Notes: a model not told the origin generated them from the sequence alone. A stretch of DNA of 64,000 bases from JBJXGV01 sp046160485 (GCA_046160485.1 JBJXGV010000014.1:1-64000); one strand, 5' to 3'. Positions 42,305 through 52,280 are shown, counted from the stretch's first letter. Translations and numbers: made by a program.

Positions 42305-44752
42305 TTACTCTGTCGCGGCGGGAGCCGCGCGCCACTTCGCGGCCTCGTCGGGCCGGCCGGTGCGCGAGTAGATATCGGCGAGGATCGCGCGCACATCGAT
42401 CGCGCGCTTCGATGTCCCGCCCGCTTGGCTTTCGAAGACCGCATACGCGGCGAGGAGATCCGATTCGGCGCCGGCGAGTACGCCGCGGCGGGCGCGGCAC
42501 TCGCCGCGAATGCTGCGCGCGACGGCCGTGCCGAAGTAGTCGGGCGGCATCACGCGCTCGAAGATCTCGATGCAGCGCGCGGAGAGATCCTCCGCTTCCC
42601 GCATCCGCCCGCGCGCCAAGTAGAAACTCGCGAGGTTCACCATCCCGGCGACGGTCTCCGGGTGCTCCTCGCCCATGATTCGCTTCCCCGTCTCCACGTT
42701 CTCGATGAAGAGCGGCTCCGCTTCGTCGAGCCGGCCCATGTTTTTGTAGATCACCGCGAGATTGTTCATCGCAACGAGGGTTTCGGCGTGATCGTTCCCC
42801 ATTACGCGGCGCAGCCCTTCGAGCGCGACTTCCGTCCAGCGCGCCGCCTCCTCGAAGCGATCCTGCTGACGGTAGAGCCAGCCTAGGCCCATCTTCGTGG
42901 AGAGCAATCCGGGGAAGTCGGGCCCGAGGTCGCGTTCGACAACCGCGATGATCGTCGTGTAGAGCGACTCCGATTCCGCGTAGCGACCATTGTCCGCGTA
43001 CGCGACGGCGAGACTGTTCGTCGCCTGTTGAACGAGCAGGTTCGACTCGCCGAGCGCGCGGCGCAGGAGCGGGACGTTGATTCGAAGCAGGGACTCCGCT
43101 TCGGCGGACCGCATCTGATACGAGTAGACATCGGCGAGCGCGTTGCGCGTGAGGAGGACATCCGTATGCTCCGCGCCCAAGAGATCGCTCTGTTCCGCGC
43201 CGACGAGCGTGAGGAGCGATTCGGCCTCGTCGAAGCGACCGCCGCGGCCCGCCACGATTCCGAGGCGCGACTTCGCCGCGAGTGTCGTCGAGTCGCGCTC
43301 GCCGCGCGCGGCCTCCAGTATCGCAACAGCGCGTTCGGCCTGCGTCCGCGACGCGTCGAACTCACCGATGTCGCGGTACGTGTCCGATAAAACCGCGCGC
43401 ATCTCGGCTTCGACCTCGGGCTGATCGGCGAGCGCGGTGCCGACGCGCTCGTTCGTGCGGTCGAGAATCTCCCGCAGCATCTGCGTGTCGCGCCCCATCG
43501 CAGCGGACGGGCCCGCGCCTTGCAGCATGCTCGTCAGAAAGCTCGCTGTCTGCGACGCGCGCGCCGCCTCTTTTCGCGCGCGCTCCGACTCGCGCGTCGC
43601 GCGCAGAAACGCCGACGTGCTCACGACCGTCGCGGCCGCGAGCACGACGACAATCGCGCCGAGCGCGATGAACGCAGCGCGATGCCGGCGCGCCATCTTC
43701 TGCAAGCGGTACGTCGCGCTCGGCGGCGACGCGAGCACCGACTCGTCGTTGAGGTAGCGACGAATGTCCATCGCCAGACCATTCGCCGTCTCGTAGCGCC
43801 GCGAGCGATCCTTCTCGAGCGCCTTCATCGTGATCCAATCGAGATCGCCGCGGAGCGCGCTCTTGTGGCGCGGCGCCTCGACGCCGCGATTGTGCGCGGC
43901 GACCGCGGAGTTGCCCGCGAGCGTCACGAGCCGCGTGCTCGGCCGCGGCGGCTCCACCTCGCGAATCTGCCGCAGCATTCCCTCGAAGCCCGCCTTGCGA
44001 AACTCCGCCGGATCGAACGGGCGCGCGCCGACAAGCAATTCGTAGAGCACGACGCCGAGCGAGTAGATGTCCGCTCGCGTGTCGATGTCGTCGGTCGTCA
44101 GCTCCGCCTGCTCGGGGCTCATGTAGTCGGGCGTGCCGATGATTTGCCCGAGCGCCGTGAGCATCGTCTGTTCCGTGAGCGGCTGCGCCGTCGCCTTCGC
44201 AATGCCGAAGTCGATGATCTTCGGTGTCGGCGGCGCTCCCGCGGTCACGATAATGTTCGACGGCTTCAGATCGCGATGGATGATCGCCTTCTGATGCGCG
44301 TGTTGAACGCCCTCGCAGACACCGATGAAGAGTTCGAGCCGCTCTCGCAGCGTGAGACGATTCTTGTCGCAGAACTCCGTAATCGGGAGGCCGTCGACGT
44401 ACTCCATGACGAAGTACGGCTGGCCCTGCGGCGTCGTGCCCGCGTCGAAGACGCGCGCGATGTGCGGGTGGTTCATGAGCGCGAGCGCCTGCCGCTCCGC
44501 CTCGAAGCGCGCCACGACGTCGCGCGAGTCCATCCCCTGCCGGATGATCTTGAGCGCGACCTCGCGGCGGATCGGCTCCGTCTGCTCGGCGAGGTAGACC
44601 TCGCCCATGCCGCCGCTGCCGATCTGCTTGAGGATGCGATACGGCCCGACGCGGTCGACGCGCGACGCGGGCGTGGGCGCGCCGCCGCTCGCGCGATCCG
44701 CGGCGCCCGCCTGCGTTATGCCAAGCGTCGGATCGAGGTCGTCGTCTTGCAC
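42305..44752 (-). CDS. Ser/Thr kinase with C-terminal TPR array (PknB/TPR type)
   Basis: An 815-residue kinase of a different subfamily from its neighbours. A 35-residue acidic lead precedes GPYRILKQIGSGGMGEVYLAEQ. Catalytic motifs are VALKII, HRDLKPSNI, IDFGIAKA and SPEQAELTTDDIDTRADIYSLGVVLYELLVG. A transmembrane helix (about 370-392) is followed by roughly ten TPR-like units (LGPDFPGLLSTKMGLGWLY, MGNDHAETLVAMNNLAVIY, MGEEHPETVAGMVNLASFY), the NB-ARC-type TPR pattern common in planctomycete and acidobacterial kinases. The downstream end lies 81 bp from the kinase fossil. Confidence 0.93.
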   Translation of the reverse strand: MQDDDLDPTLGITQAGAADRASGGAPTPASRVDRVGPYRILKQIGSGGMGEVYLAEQTEPIRREVALKIIRQGMDSRDVVARFEAERQALALMNHPHIARVFDAGTTPQGQPYFVMEYVDGLPITEFCDKNRLTLRERLELFIGVCEGVQHAHQKAIIHRDLKPSNIIVTAGAPPTPKIIDFGIAKATAQPLTEQTMLTALGQIIGTPDYMSPEQAELTTDDIDTRADIYSLGVVLYELLVGARPFDPAEFRKAGFEGMLRQIREVEPPRPSTRLVTLAGNSAVAAHNRGVEAPRHKSALRGDLDWITMKALEKDRSRRYETANGLAMDIRRYLNDESVLASPPSATYRLQKMARRHRAAFIALGAIVVVLAAATVVSTSAFLRATRESERARKEAARASQTASFLTSMLQGAGPSAAMGRDTQMLREILDRTNERVGTALADQPEVEAEMRAVLSDTYRDIGEFDASRTQAERAVAILEAARGERDSTTLAAKSRLGIVAGRGGRFDEAESLLTLVGAEQSDLLGAEHTDVLLTRNALADVYSYQMRSAEAESLLRINVPLLRRALGESNLLVQQATNSLAVAYADNGRYAESESLYTTIIAVVERDLGPDFPGLLSTKMGLGWLYRQQDRFEEAARWTEVALEGLRRVMGNDHAETLVAMNNLAVIYKNMGRLDEAEPLFIENVETGKRIMGEEHPETVAGMVNLASFYLARGRMREAEDLSARCIEIFERVMPPDYFGTAVARSIRGECRARRGVLAGAESDLLAAYAVFESQAGGTSKRAIDVRAILADIYSRTGRPDEAAKWRAAPAATE

Positions 44753-44756
44753 GGCG

Positions 44757-44939
44757 CTAGCGCTTCAACATGTCCCGAACGCGGGCTTCCAAGGCCGGAA
44801 GCTTGTTCGTGACGACATCAGCATCGACGGTGCGCTCATCGCTCGCGAACGTCTCAAAAGGCTCTGCACCGACGTAACGGCGAATCCTCACGATCGCATC
44901 GAGAATGTCCTCAAGGTAGACCCTAGAATCCCGGGGCAT
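44757..44939 (-). CDS. HepT-like (DUF86/HEPN) protein with a large internal deletion
   Basis: A 60-residue protein that begins like HepT (MPRDSRVYLEDILDAIVRI, then FETFASDERTVDA) and then jumps straight to the C-terminal helix (DVVTNKLPALEARVRDML). Full HepT is about 110-120 residues. The missing segment normally contains the Rx4-6H RNase motif and the IAGMRDVLVH region. The reading frame is kept, so a shortened protein could be made, but the ribonuclease site is gone. It overlaps the end of the upstream MntA-like gene by 17 bp, the standard order for this module. Confidence 0.75.
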   Translation of the reverse strand: MPRDSRVYLEDILDAIVRIRRYVGAEPFETFASDERTVDADVVTNKLPALEARVRDMLKR

Positions 44940-45219
44940 GGACGGCTTCGGAGAGGATGATGGGACGCAATCTTGGTTTGATGGAATCGGCTAGCACGAG
45001 ATCAACATGGCAGGAGAACATCTGCTCCAGGAGTTCTTTGAGTCCCATGTACGAGTCGAACGATTTCCTCTCGAATCCGACGAGAAAATCCAGATCGCTC
45101 TTCTCGGTCGATTCGCCGCGCGCGGCAGAGCCGAACAGTGCGAGGCGCCGCAGGCCAAGTGCTCTGATATCGTGTTCACTCAGCGTAATCCAACTCATGA
45201 TTTCTTGTCGTGAGTGCAT
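44923..45219 (-). CDS. MntA-like minimal nucleotidyltransferase (antitoxin of HepT module)
   Basis: A 98-residue protein with the minimal nucleotidyltransferase signature LFGSAARGESTEKSDLDFLVGF, then a VDLVLADSIKPRLRPIILSEAV tail. In MntA-HepT modules the MNT protein adds AMP groups to HepT and thereby blocks its RNase activity. ATG 45219 has GGAGG about five bases upstream; a longer frame begins with TTG 45255. The gene looks intact whereas its partner is internally deleted. Confidence 0.88.
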   Translation of the reverse strand: MHSRQEIMSWITLSEHDIRALGLRRLALFGSAARGESTEKSDLDFLVGFERKSFDSYMGLKELLEQMFSCHVDLVLADSIKPRLRPIILSEAVHAPGF

Positions 45220-45282
45220 CTCGCCTCCTCGCCGCTTGCGATACCCGGTACCCAAACATTACGAGAGATCCGATCGAGAACG

Positions 45283-48231
45283 CTAGCTCGGAAGTTTCTC
45301 GAGGAGCCGCTGGAAGCGCGGCTCGCCGCGGAGCGATTCCCAGCGCGGGTCGAGCCGCAGCGCGAACATTGTCTCGGTGGGCAACTGCGCGAGCTCTTCG
45401 AGTTGCGCGAGTGCGAGCTGTGTCTCGCCCGTGAGCGCGTAGATGCCGGCGAGATCCATAAGCCGCGCGGGTCCGATCATCGCGTCGGTCGAAACCGGGA
45501 ACAGTTCGACGCCGCGTCTTCCTTCGCGGATCGCCGCTTCCTTCTCGCCGAGCCGCGCGAGCGTTGTGCCGAGCGCGCTGTGAAGGCGGTGATCGTCGGG
45601 CCGGAGCGCCAGCTCACGCTCGAGCCGGGCGCGCGACGCCTCGAAAAGACGCCGCCCCTCGTTCGGATCGTCCGAGAGCGATACCACGATGCCCTGAAGC
45701 ATCTCCTTCGGAAGAAAATTCCACTGGTCTTCGAAGACTTCGCCAGGGAACGCGGCGAGCGTCGCGCGCGCGCGGTCGAGCCGCCGCTGAAAGAGATCGA
45801 CGCGGAGCATGAGGAGCGCAACGCCCGCATCCGTGTTCGTCGGCGCACTCTCCAGGAGCGCGCGCGCCGCATCCAGCTCCCCGCGGCTGATCAGGATTCG
45901 CGCCTTCCACACGTACGGGTAGATCCCGTCGGGCCGCAGCGCGAGGGCGCGGTCGACGTACGGCTCCCCCTCGTCCGATCGATTGAGATAGATGTAGCTC
46001 TCGCCGAGGTGGCCGAGAATCGTATCGTCGTTCGGGCTCAGCTCGAGCGCCTTCTTGAGTTTCTCGATCGCCTCCTCGAAACGCCCTTGGCGGCGCTGCG
46101 TGAACGCGATGCCTTGCAGAACCTCGGCGTCGTTGGGCAAGAGCTTCTCGGCTCGTGCGAACGCCGCGAGCGCGGCCGGAAAATCGCGATGGATCCAGTA
46201 GTGGTAGTACCCCTCCGCGATCTCGGCCTCGGCCAATCCCGGCGACAGCGCGAGCGCGCGATCGTTCGCGGCGCGCGCCAGCTTGATCTGCGTCGCCGTG
46301 CGGTCCAACCCGAAATGGTAAATCTTCGAGTGCGCTCGCGAGAGCCCCGCCCACGCGAGCGCAAACGTCGAGTCGAGCTCGACGGCGCGTTCGAACATCT
46401 TGATGTTGAGCCGGATGCTTTCCGGTGAGTTTTCGCGCTCGTGCTCCTTGCCGCGCACGTAGGCCTGGTACGCCTCGAGGTTCTGCGTGGGGCGCGAGTC
46501 GAGTGCGTCGCGCTCCGGCTCGAGGAGCGTGACGCCGAGGCTGCGCACCACGTTCGTCGCGATCTCGGACTGCACGCTGAAGAGGTCGTCGATCTCGCGG
46601 TCGAACGTGTCGCTCCAGATGTGCGTGTCGTCGGCGACGCGGATGAGCTGCGGCGTGACGCGCACGCGGCTCGTGCCGTCGCCGCGCTTCTCCCACCGCA
46701 CCGTTCCCTCGAGCACGAATTCGACACCGAGGTCGTCGCCGATTTGCTTCATCGTCTTCGCGGCGCGGTCGTAATTCACGGCGCTCGTGCGCGAGATGAC
46801 GCCGAGGCCGCTCACGCGCGCGAGGCGGCTCGTGAATTCCTCGGTCATGCCGGCCGCGAAGTACGCGTCTTCGGCGGCGCCGAGATTCTCGAACGGGAGG
46901 ACGACGATCATCTTGCGATCCGGCGCGTGTGTTGCGGAGGGAGGCGCCGAAGTGGAGCCGCTTGCTGCACGCTGTTCGCCGCCGCGCGCACCGAACTTCA
47001 TCGCGGCGGCGGCGGCGAGCGCCACGACGACGAGTCCGATCGCGGCGGGAACGAGCCAACGCGGCCGCGGCGCGGCTCCTGCACGCGTCGCGCTCGATGA
47101 AGGCGGCTGCGGCGGCGCACTCGATGCGGGCGCCGGCCGTGCGTCATGCGCGAGCCCCGACGGCGGCGGCACGGGCGCCGCGGCCACGCTCGACGGCGCG
47201 CGCGCGGCGCTCTCCGCATTCGATGGCGCGCCGTACGCTCCGCCCGCGCCCGCGCTCGCGCTCGTGCCCGGGCTCGTGTCCGCACTCACGCTTGCGCCCG
47301 CGCTCGGATGCGTACTCGACCCCGCCCCGCCGCCCGTACTCGGACGCGTGCGCGCAACCGCGTGCTCGCCCGACTCGACTTCCTTCTTCAGCTCGGCAAG
47401 TTCGTATTTGACGTCGAGCGCCGTTTGGAATCGCTCGCGCGGCTCCTTCTCGAGGCAATGCCGGATGATGCGCCCGAGATGCCGCGGCATCGCCGGGTTC
47501 ACCTCGCTGACCGGCGTCGGCGTGTCGCGCAAAATCGCAGACGCCAGTTCGACCGACGACTCCCCTTCGAACGGCCGCCGCCCCGTCGACATCTCGTAGA
47601 GAATCGTGCCGAGCGAGAAGATGTCGGTGCGATGGTCGAGTGGCTTTCCCTTCGCTTGCTCGGGCGACATGTACGGCGCCGTGCCGAGCACGCTCCCCTG
47701 CTGCGTCACCGGCTGCGTCGGCATCTGGCTCGTCATCGGCGCATCCGCGTCGGCGGCGATCTTCGCGAGACCGAAGTCGAGCACCTTCACGCGCCCCTGC
47801 GTCGTGATCATCACGTTCGCCGGCTTCAGATCGCGGTGCGTGATTCCCGCTTCGTGCGCGGCGGAGAGCGCGTCCGCGAGTTGGATCGCGATCTCGAGCA
47901 GGCGCGGCAGCAACAGACTCTCGCTCGAGATCAACTCGCCAAGCGTCGTCCCCGTGATCAGCTCCATCACGATGTAGTCGGTGTCGCCGTCGCGGCCGAT
48001 GTCGTAGATCACGCAGATGTTCGGATGGGAGAGCGCCGACGCGGCGCGCGCCTCGAGTTCGAACCGCGCGCGCAGTTCCGCCGACGTCGAAAATTGCGGC
48101 GGCATCACCTTCACCGCGACGTCGCGGCCGAGACGCGTGTCACGCGCGCGGTACACCTCGCCCATGCCGCCCGCGCCGATGGGCGCGAGAACCTCGTAGG
48201 GGCCGAGATGTGTTCCGGGGGAAAGAGGCAC
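45283..48231 (-). CDS. Ser/Thr kinase with Ala/Ser/Pro-rich linker, TolB-like region and TPRs
   Basis: A 982-residue kinase. The catalytic domain (about 10-275) has GAGGMGEVY, VAVKVM, HRDLKPANV and DFG. A low-complexity linker rich in Ala, Ser, Gly and Pro (about 295-390) precedes a transmembrane helix (WLVPAAIGLVVVALAAAAAMKF). The outer region begins MIVVLPFENLGAAEDAYFAAGMTEEFTSRL, the same TolB-amino-terminal-like module seen at 31341, and then runs through about ten TPRs ending in LRLDPRWESLRGEPRFQRLL. The extended linker is unlike that of its neighbours. Confidence 0.93.
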   Translation of the reverse strand: MPLSPGTHLGPYEVLAPIGAGGMGEVYRARDTRLGRDVAVKVMPPQFSTSAELRARFELEARAASALSHPNICVIYDIGRDGDTDYIVMELITGTTLGELISSESLLLPRLLEIAIQLADALSAAHEAGITHRDLKPANVMITTQGRVKVLDFGLAKIAADADAPMTSQMPTQPVTQQGSVLGTAPYMSPEQAKGKPLDHRTDIFSLGTILYEMSTGRRPFEGESSVELASAILRDTPTPVSEVNPAMPRHLGRIIRHCLEKEPRERFQTALDVKYELAELKKEVESGEHAVARTRPSTGGGAGSSTHPSAGASVSADTSPGTSASAGAGGAYGAPSNAESAARAPSSVAAAPVPPPSGLAHDARPAPASSAPPQPPSSSATRAGAAPRPRWLVPAAIGLVVVALAAAAAMKFGARGGEQRAASGSTSAPPSATHAPDRKMIVVLPFENLGAAEDAYFAAGMTEEFTSRLARVSGLGVISRTSAVNYDRAAKTMKQIGDDLGVEFVLEGTVRWEKRGDGTSRVRVTPQLIRVADDTHIWSDTFDREIDDLFSVQSEIATNVVRSLGVTLLEPERDALDSRPTQNLEAYQAYVRGKEHERENSPESIRLNIKMFERAVELDSTFALAWAGLSRAHSKIYHFGLDRTATQIKLARAANDRALALSPGLAEAEIAEGYYHYWIHRDFPAALAAFARAEKLLPNDAEVLQGIAFTQRRQGRFEEAIEKLKKALELSPNDDTILGHLGESYIYLNRSDEGEPYVDRALALRPDGIYPYVWKARILISRGELDAARALLESAPTNTDAGVALLMLRVDLFQRRLDRARATLAAFPGEVFEDQWNFLPKEMLQGIVVSLSDDPNEGRRLFEASRARLERELALRPDDHRLHSALGTTLARLGEKEAAIREGRRGVELFPVSTDAMIGPARLMDLAGIYALTGETQLALAQLEELAQLPTETMFALRLDPRWESLRGEPRFQRLLEKLPS

Positions 48232-48318
48232 GGCGCGCAGTTTATCGCATCCGACTTGGCGCGTCCGCCTTCGAGTCGCGAGGCGTCACCGGCACGGCAG
48301 CACCGCCCGACGCGCGAA

Positions 48319-51033
48319 TCAGTTCGCGCGTCGCGCCGGGTCGAGCGTCGCAGCCCAATTGCGGATCACGTACGCCGGCGGAGACTCGACGTCCGAGTCG
48401 CTCAGGAGTGCGAGAAAACGCTCGCCGTCGGACGCGAGGACCTCGTCAACGCGCTCGGTGGCGACTCCGAGCAAGACGGGCGTACCGATCTCGAGCACTG
48501 CGCTCTCCGAGACGACCGGCACCGCCATGAGGCTATCGGCGGAGTGGCGGTAGTAGATCTCGCGCCCGTTCGTGCTCCATATCGCCTCGGTAGCGCCGTC
48601 GTGCGAGATCTGCCACTTTCCTGCCGCGTTCGGAAAGTCGGTGACGTACGCCTCGGTGCGGCCCGACTCTGCGGAGAGGTAGAGCACCCATTGTCCGTTC
48701 GGCGAGAACCGCGGGGAAATCTCGTCGGCGCCGGTCGCAACGAGGCTTCGCAGCTCGCGTCGCGGATTGTCGAGACGCAGATAGAAGACGTCGTGGCCGG
48801 TCTCCGTGTTCTGCATGCGGCCTAGAAGGGCGCTTCCGTCGGGCGACCAGTCGTCCGCGCTAAAATCGCTCGTTTCGAGAAGGGTCTCGACGTTGCGCGC
48901 GCCCGATACGGGCTGAATCCAGAGCAAACTCGCGGCCCTCCCTGCGGAGGCGACATTCCCGCTGGAGACCGCGAGCCGCGTCGCGTCGGGGGAGAAGACG
49001 GACTGAATGTACGACGGCGTATTCGTGAACGTGGCGCGCTGCATTTGCTTCGTCGCGACGTCAAGCACCCAGACATCGAACCGCTGTCCTCCCGGCTCCG
49101 GGAGTGTGAACGCGATGCGTTTCATATCCCGGTTCGCGACCAGAAACGAGTATCGCGCCGAAGGCCCGGCCATCTCGATGAGCCGCCCGTCACGACCGAG
49201 GATCGCCGGCGCAGACTCGACGACAACCCTGCATCGATACGCGATCGTCCCCTCCATCGACACGGAGAAATCGCCGACGTCGCGCGGGTTATAGTAGGAG
49301 AGGTTCTCGGCAATCGGCGTGATGGCGCCCTCGAGCGCAAGACTTCGCGGATCGAACCGCTGTGCGAGCAGGCTGCGCTCGCGAACGAAGAACAGGTATC
49401 CGTCCGCGCAGTACGCATTCGAGGCGCGATCGAGAATCTCGCGCGGCGCGTCGCCATCGAGCGAGCCCAGCATCAGCCGCCCCACGCCTTCGCTCCGGCT
49501 CTTGCGCTCGATGAAGAAAAAGTGCTCGCCATCGGGCAAGAACGTCGGATTGCGATGCGTGATCTCCTCCTCGGCGGGCTGCGTGATCGGCGTCGGGTCG
49601 CCCCCGTTCTCGGAGATCTTCATGAGCGGTCCGCGAATGTCGGGCGCGAAGATGATCGTGCCGGCCGCGTTCCACGATCCGCCACGGCCTGCGTGTGCAT
49701 CGGCGAGAGTCTGCGCGGGACCGCCGCTCGCCGGGACCTTCTTGAGCTTCTCGTCGGCGAAGAACGCGATCCAGCGGCCGTCGGCCGACCAGAACGGAAA
49801 GCCCGCGCCCTTCGTGCTCTCGAGGTGCGCGCTCCTCCCCGTGGCAAAATCGTAGATCGAGACGACGACGTTGCCGCCTGAGCGGACCGCGCTGGCCAGG
49901 CGCCCCCCGTCAGGTGAGAGCGCGATCGGGCCGTTGACGACCCCAGCGGGTCGCGCGTCGGCCGATGCGGGGATGGCAGCATAGAATGGCCGCTCCACCG
50001 GCCTCGGGGCGGGGCGTAGCAGCGTCCACGCGAGAGCGGCGAGGGCGACGAACCAGCCCGCCGCGGCGACGCGCCACGCAGCGCGCGAGCGCGCGCCCGT
50101 GAGCGGAGGCGTGTTCGCGTGCGCGGACGCGACGGAGGTGCTCGCGTCAGCGCCCGCGTTCGCCAGCCATCGCAGCTCGCTCGCGACATCCGCGACGCTC
50201 TGCCACCGGTCGTCCGGATCCTTGGCGAGGCATCGAGCGACGAGCCGGTCGAGCGCCGGCGGCGCGAGCGGCGCGGCCTCGACGATCGGGCGCGGCTCGT
50301 CCTTCATGATCGATGAAATCAGCGAAGCCTGCGTCTTGCCGCGAAACGCCTTCGCGCCGGTCATCATTTCGTAGAGCGTCGCTCCGAGCGCCCAGATGTC
50401 GCTACGCACGTCGGGCTCCCCGCCTTCGAGTTGCTCGGGCGCCATGTACTGAAACGTCCCGACGATGGCCCCCGCCGCGGTGAGAGGACTCGTCATCGTC
50501 GGCGAGCGCGACAGGTCCGCGATCGTCATGTCGCCCTGCGCGCCCGGCGCGGCGGCGGCATTCACGCGCGCCAGCCCAAAGTCCATCAGCTTCGCACCGG
50601 TCTTCGTGAGCATGACGTTTCCCGGTTTCAGATCGCGATGCACGATCCCCGCGCGGTGCGCGCGCGCGAGCGCATCGGCGATCTGCGCGCCGGCGCGAAG
50701 CGCCTCGGCCAGCGGCAGCGCGCCGCGCTCCAGACGCACGGCCAGCGTTTCGCCGTCGACCAACTCCAGGACGATGTAGTCGGTGTCGCCTTCGCATCCG
50801 ACGTCGTGCAGCACGCAGATGTTCGGATGGTTGAGCGCGGAGATTGCGCGCGCTTCGCGCTCGAAGCGTGCGCGCACATCGGGCTGTGCCGAGAGATGCT
50901 CGGGCAGCACCTTGATCGCGACGTCGCGGCCGAGGCGCGTATCGCGGGCGCGATAGACCTCGCCCATGCCGCCCGCGCCGAGTGGCGCGAGAATTTCGTA
51001 TGGGCCGAGCCGTGCTCCGGGATCGAGCGCCAC
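48319..51033 (-). CDS. Ser/Thr kinase with TolB/WD40-like propeller, coupled to an ATPase gene
   Basis: A 904-residue kinase. GTG 51033 is chosen because it begins at ALDPGARLGPYEIL, has GGGAGG about nine bases upstream and lies two bases after the TAA of the ATPase gene; the open frame is longer but those extra 53 codons lie over that gene. Catalytic motifs: GAGGMGEVY, Lys41, HRDLKPGNV, DFG, APEQLEGGEPD. A transmembrane helix (about 322-340) leads to a propeller (LSPDGGRLASAV, FSPDATRLAVSS, FSPNGQWVLYLS). Confidence 0.9.
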   Translation of the reverse strand: MALDPGARLGPYEILAPLGAGGMGEVYRARDTRLGRDVAIKVLPEHLSAQPDVRARFEREARAISALNHPNICVLHDVGCEGDTDYIVLELVDGETLAVRLERGALPLAEALRAGAQIADALARAHRAGIVHRDLKPGNVMLTKTGAKLMDFGLARVNAAAAPGAQGDMTIADLSRSPTMTSPLTAAGAIVGTFQYMAPEQLEGGEPDVRSDIWALGATLYEMMTGAKAFRGKTQASLISSIMKDEPRPIVEAAPLAPPALDRLVARCLAKDPDDRWQSVADVASELRWLANAGADASTSVASAHANTPPLTGARSRAAWRVAAAGWFVALAALAWTLLRPAPRPVERPFYAAIPASADARPAGVVNGPIALSPDGGRLASAVRSGGNVVVSIYDFATGRSAHLESTKGAGFPFWSADGRWIAFFADEKLKKVPASGGPAQTLADAHAGRGGSWNAAGTIIFAPDIRGPLMKISENGGDPTPITQPAEEEITHRNPTFLPDGEHFFFIERKSRSEGVGRLMLGSLDGDAPREILDRASNAYCADGYLFFVRERSLLAQRFDPRSLALEGAITPIAENLSYYNPRDVGDFSVSMEGTIAYRCRVVVESAPAILGRDGRLIEMAGPSARYSFLVANRDMKRIAFTLPEPGGQRFDVWVLDVATKQMQRATFTNTPSYIQSVFSPDATRLAVSSGNVASAGRAASLLWIQPVSGARNVETLLETSDFSADDWSPDGSALLGRMQNTETGHDVFYLRLDNPRRELRSLVATGADEISPRFSPNGQWVLYLSAESGRTEAYVTDFPNAAGKWQISHDGATEAIWSTNGREIYYRHSADSLMAVPVVSESAVLEIGTPVLLGVATERVDEVLASDGERFLALLSDSDVESPPAYVIRNWAATLDPARRAN

Positions 51034-51035
51034 GC

Positions 51036-52280
51036 TTAGAACGCCTCCCACGGTACGGCGACGACGCGCCTTGTCAGCTGCTGCGGTCGATCGCAACGGC
51101 ATACCACGAGTCCGCGGCGGGCGCGGCGCGGGTACTCGTCGAGAAACGTTTCGACGTGCCGCGCATCGCTCGGCGCAGGACGCGCGGTCCACTTCACTTC
51201 GATCGGGACATCCTCACGCGGGCTCTGCCAGATGAAATCCACTTCGGCTCCGGATGCGGACCGCCAGAAACTCACGCTGTGTCCGGCCGCGAGATAGTTC
51301 GCGCGGTACAGAAGCTCGAGTCCGACCCATTGCTCGAAGAGACGCGGACCTTCCGTAGCTAGCATTCCGCGCTCCATCGGCAACCCCGCGGCCGCGTTGC
51401 GTGCGCCGACATCGAAGAAATAGAACCGCGGCGTCGTCAGCAGTCGTTTCCGCCCGCGCCGAGTGTACGGCCGTAGCCAGAATCCCGTGAACGTGTCCGC
51501 GAGAACGTCGTAGTAATTCTTGAGCGTTGTCGCTCCGATTCCTGTCTCCTTCGAGAGCTTCGCGAGGTTGACCTGCTGGCCCGACTCGATCGCTGCGAGT
51601 TTGAGGAACACGGCGAACGCGCCGAGGTCCCGCGCAAGCGCCTCACGCCGAATCTCCTCCTCGAGATAAACCTCGACGTACGCCGAGAGTGATGCGGCTG
51701 CCTTCAATTCCGCCTCGGTGCGAATGCCGGGGAGATTCCCGAATCGCAGCATCCGCTCGAGGCGTTGATCCGGAAATGCTCGATCCTCGTCGCGCGGGCC
51801 GCGCAACGATGAGCGCGGCTCCGCGCCCGGCCACACGGTCCGCGGCGATCCCTCCACCTCCCAGCGGCACACAGGCGCCAGATGAAAGACATGGCTGCGT
51901 CCAGGCAACAAGTTTGCGGAATGTTGCCGGAGCTTGCGCGCGGAACTTCCCGTCAGAAAGAACTGAAAGCGTGTCGGCCGCTCATCGTAGAGGCTCTGAA
52001 TTTCGTCCAAGAGCGCGGGCACTTTCTGGATTTCGTCGACGACCACCGTTCGCGTCTTCGCGGGTAGGGCTCGCAGTTCGCGCGCGAACTGCGCGGGGTC
52101 CGTTTCATAGCGCCGGCGCTCGCTTGTTTGCCCGAGGTCGAAGACGGCCACCGCGGCGCCCTGGATCGTTCGCTTCAAGAGCGCGGTCTTACCGGTTTGG
52201 CGCGCCCCGAACAGCAAACGAATCTTGTTGCGAGAGACATTGGCGCCGAGGCGTGCTCGGAGAACTCTGCGATAAAACAT
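51036..52280 (-). CDS. AAA_14/DUF4143 family ATPase
   Basis: A 414-residue protein. The N-terminal AAA_14 domain has Walker A FGARQTGKT and Walker B VVVDEIQKVP with the FLTGSSARKLR sensor. The C-terminal DUF4143 region has VEVYLEEEIRREALARDLGAFAVFLKLAA, TGIGATTLKNYYDVLADTFTGFWLRPY, a PRFYFFDVGARN block and the nuclease-like strand GAEVDFIWQSPREDVPIEVKWT. Such proteins are widespread and of unsettled function; several are linked to mobile or defence loci. ATG 52280 begins at the conserved MFYRRVLRARL; a longer frame runs to 52334. It is translationally coupled to the kinase that follows (TAAGCGTG). Confidence 0.88.
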   Translation of the reverse strand: MFYRRVLRARLGANVSRNKIRLLFGARQTGKTALLKRTIQGAAVAVFDLGQTSERRRYETDPAQFARELRALPAKTRTVVVDEIQKVPALLDEIQSLYDERPTRFQFFLTGSSARKLRQHSANLLPGRSHVFHLAPVCRWEVEGSPRTVWPGAEPRSSLRGPRDEDRAFPDQRLERMLRFGNLPGIRTEAELKAAASLSAYVEVYLEEEIRREALARDLGAFAVFLKLAAIESGQQVNLAKLSKETGIGATTLKNYYDVLADTFTGFWLRPYTRRGRKRLLTTPRFYFFDVGARNAAAGLPMERGMLATEGPRLFEQWVGLELLYRANYLAAGHSVSFWRSASGAEVDFIWQSPREDVPIEVKWTARPAPSDARHVETFLDEYPRRARRGLVVCRCDRPQQLTRRVVAVPWEAF

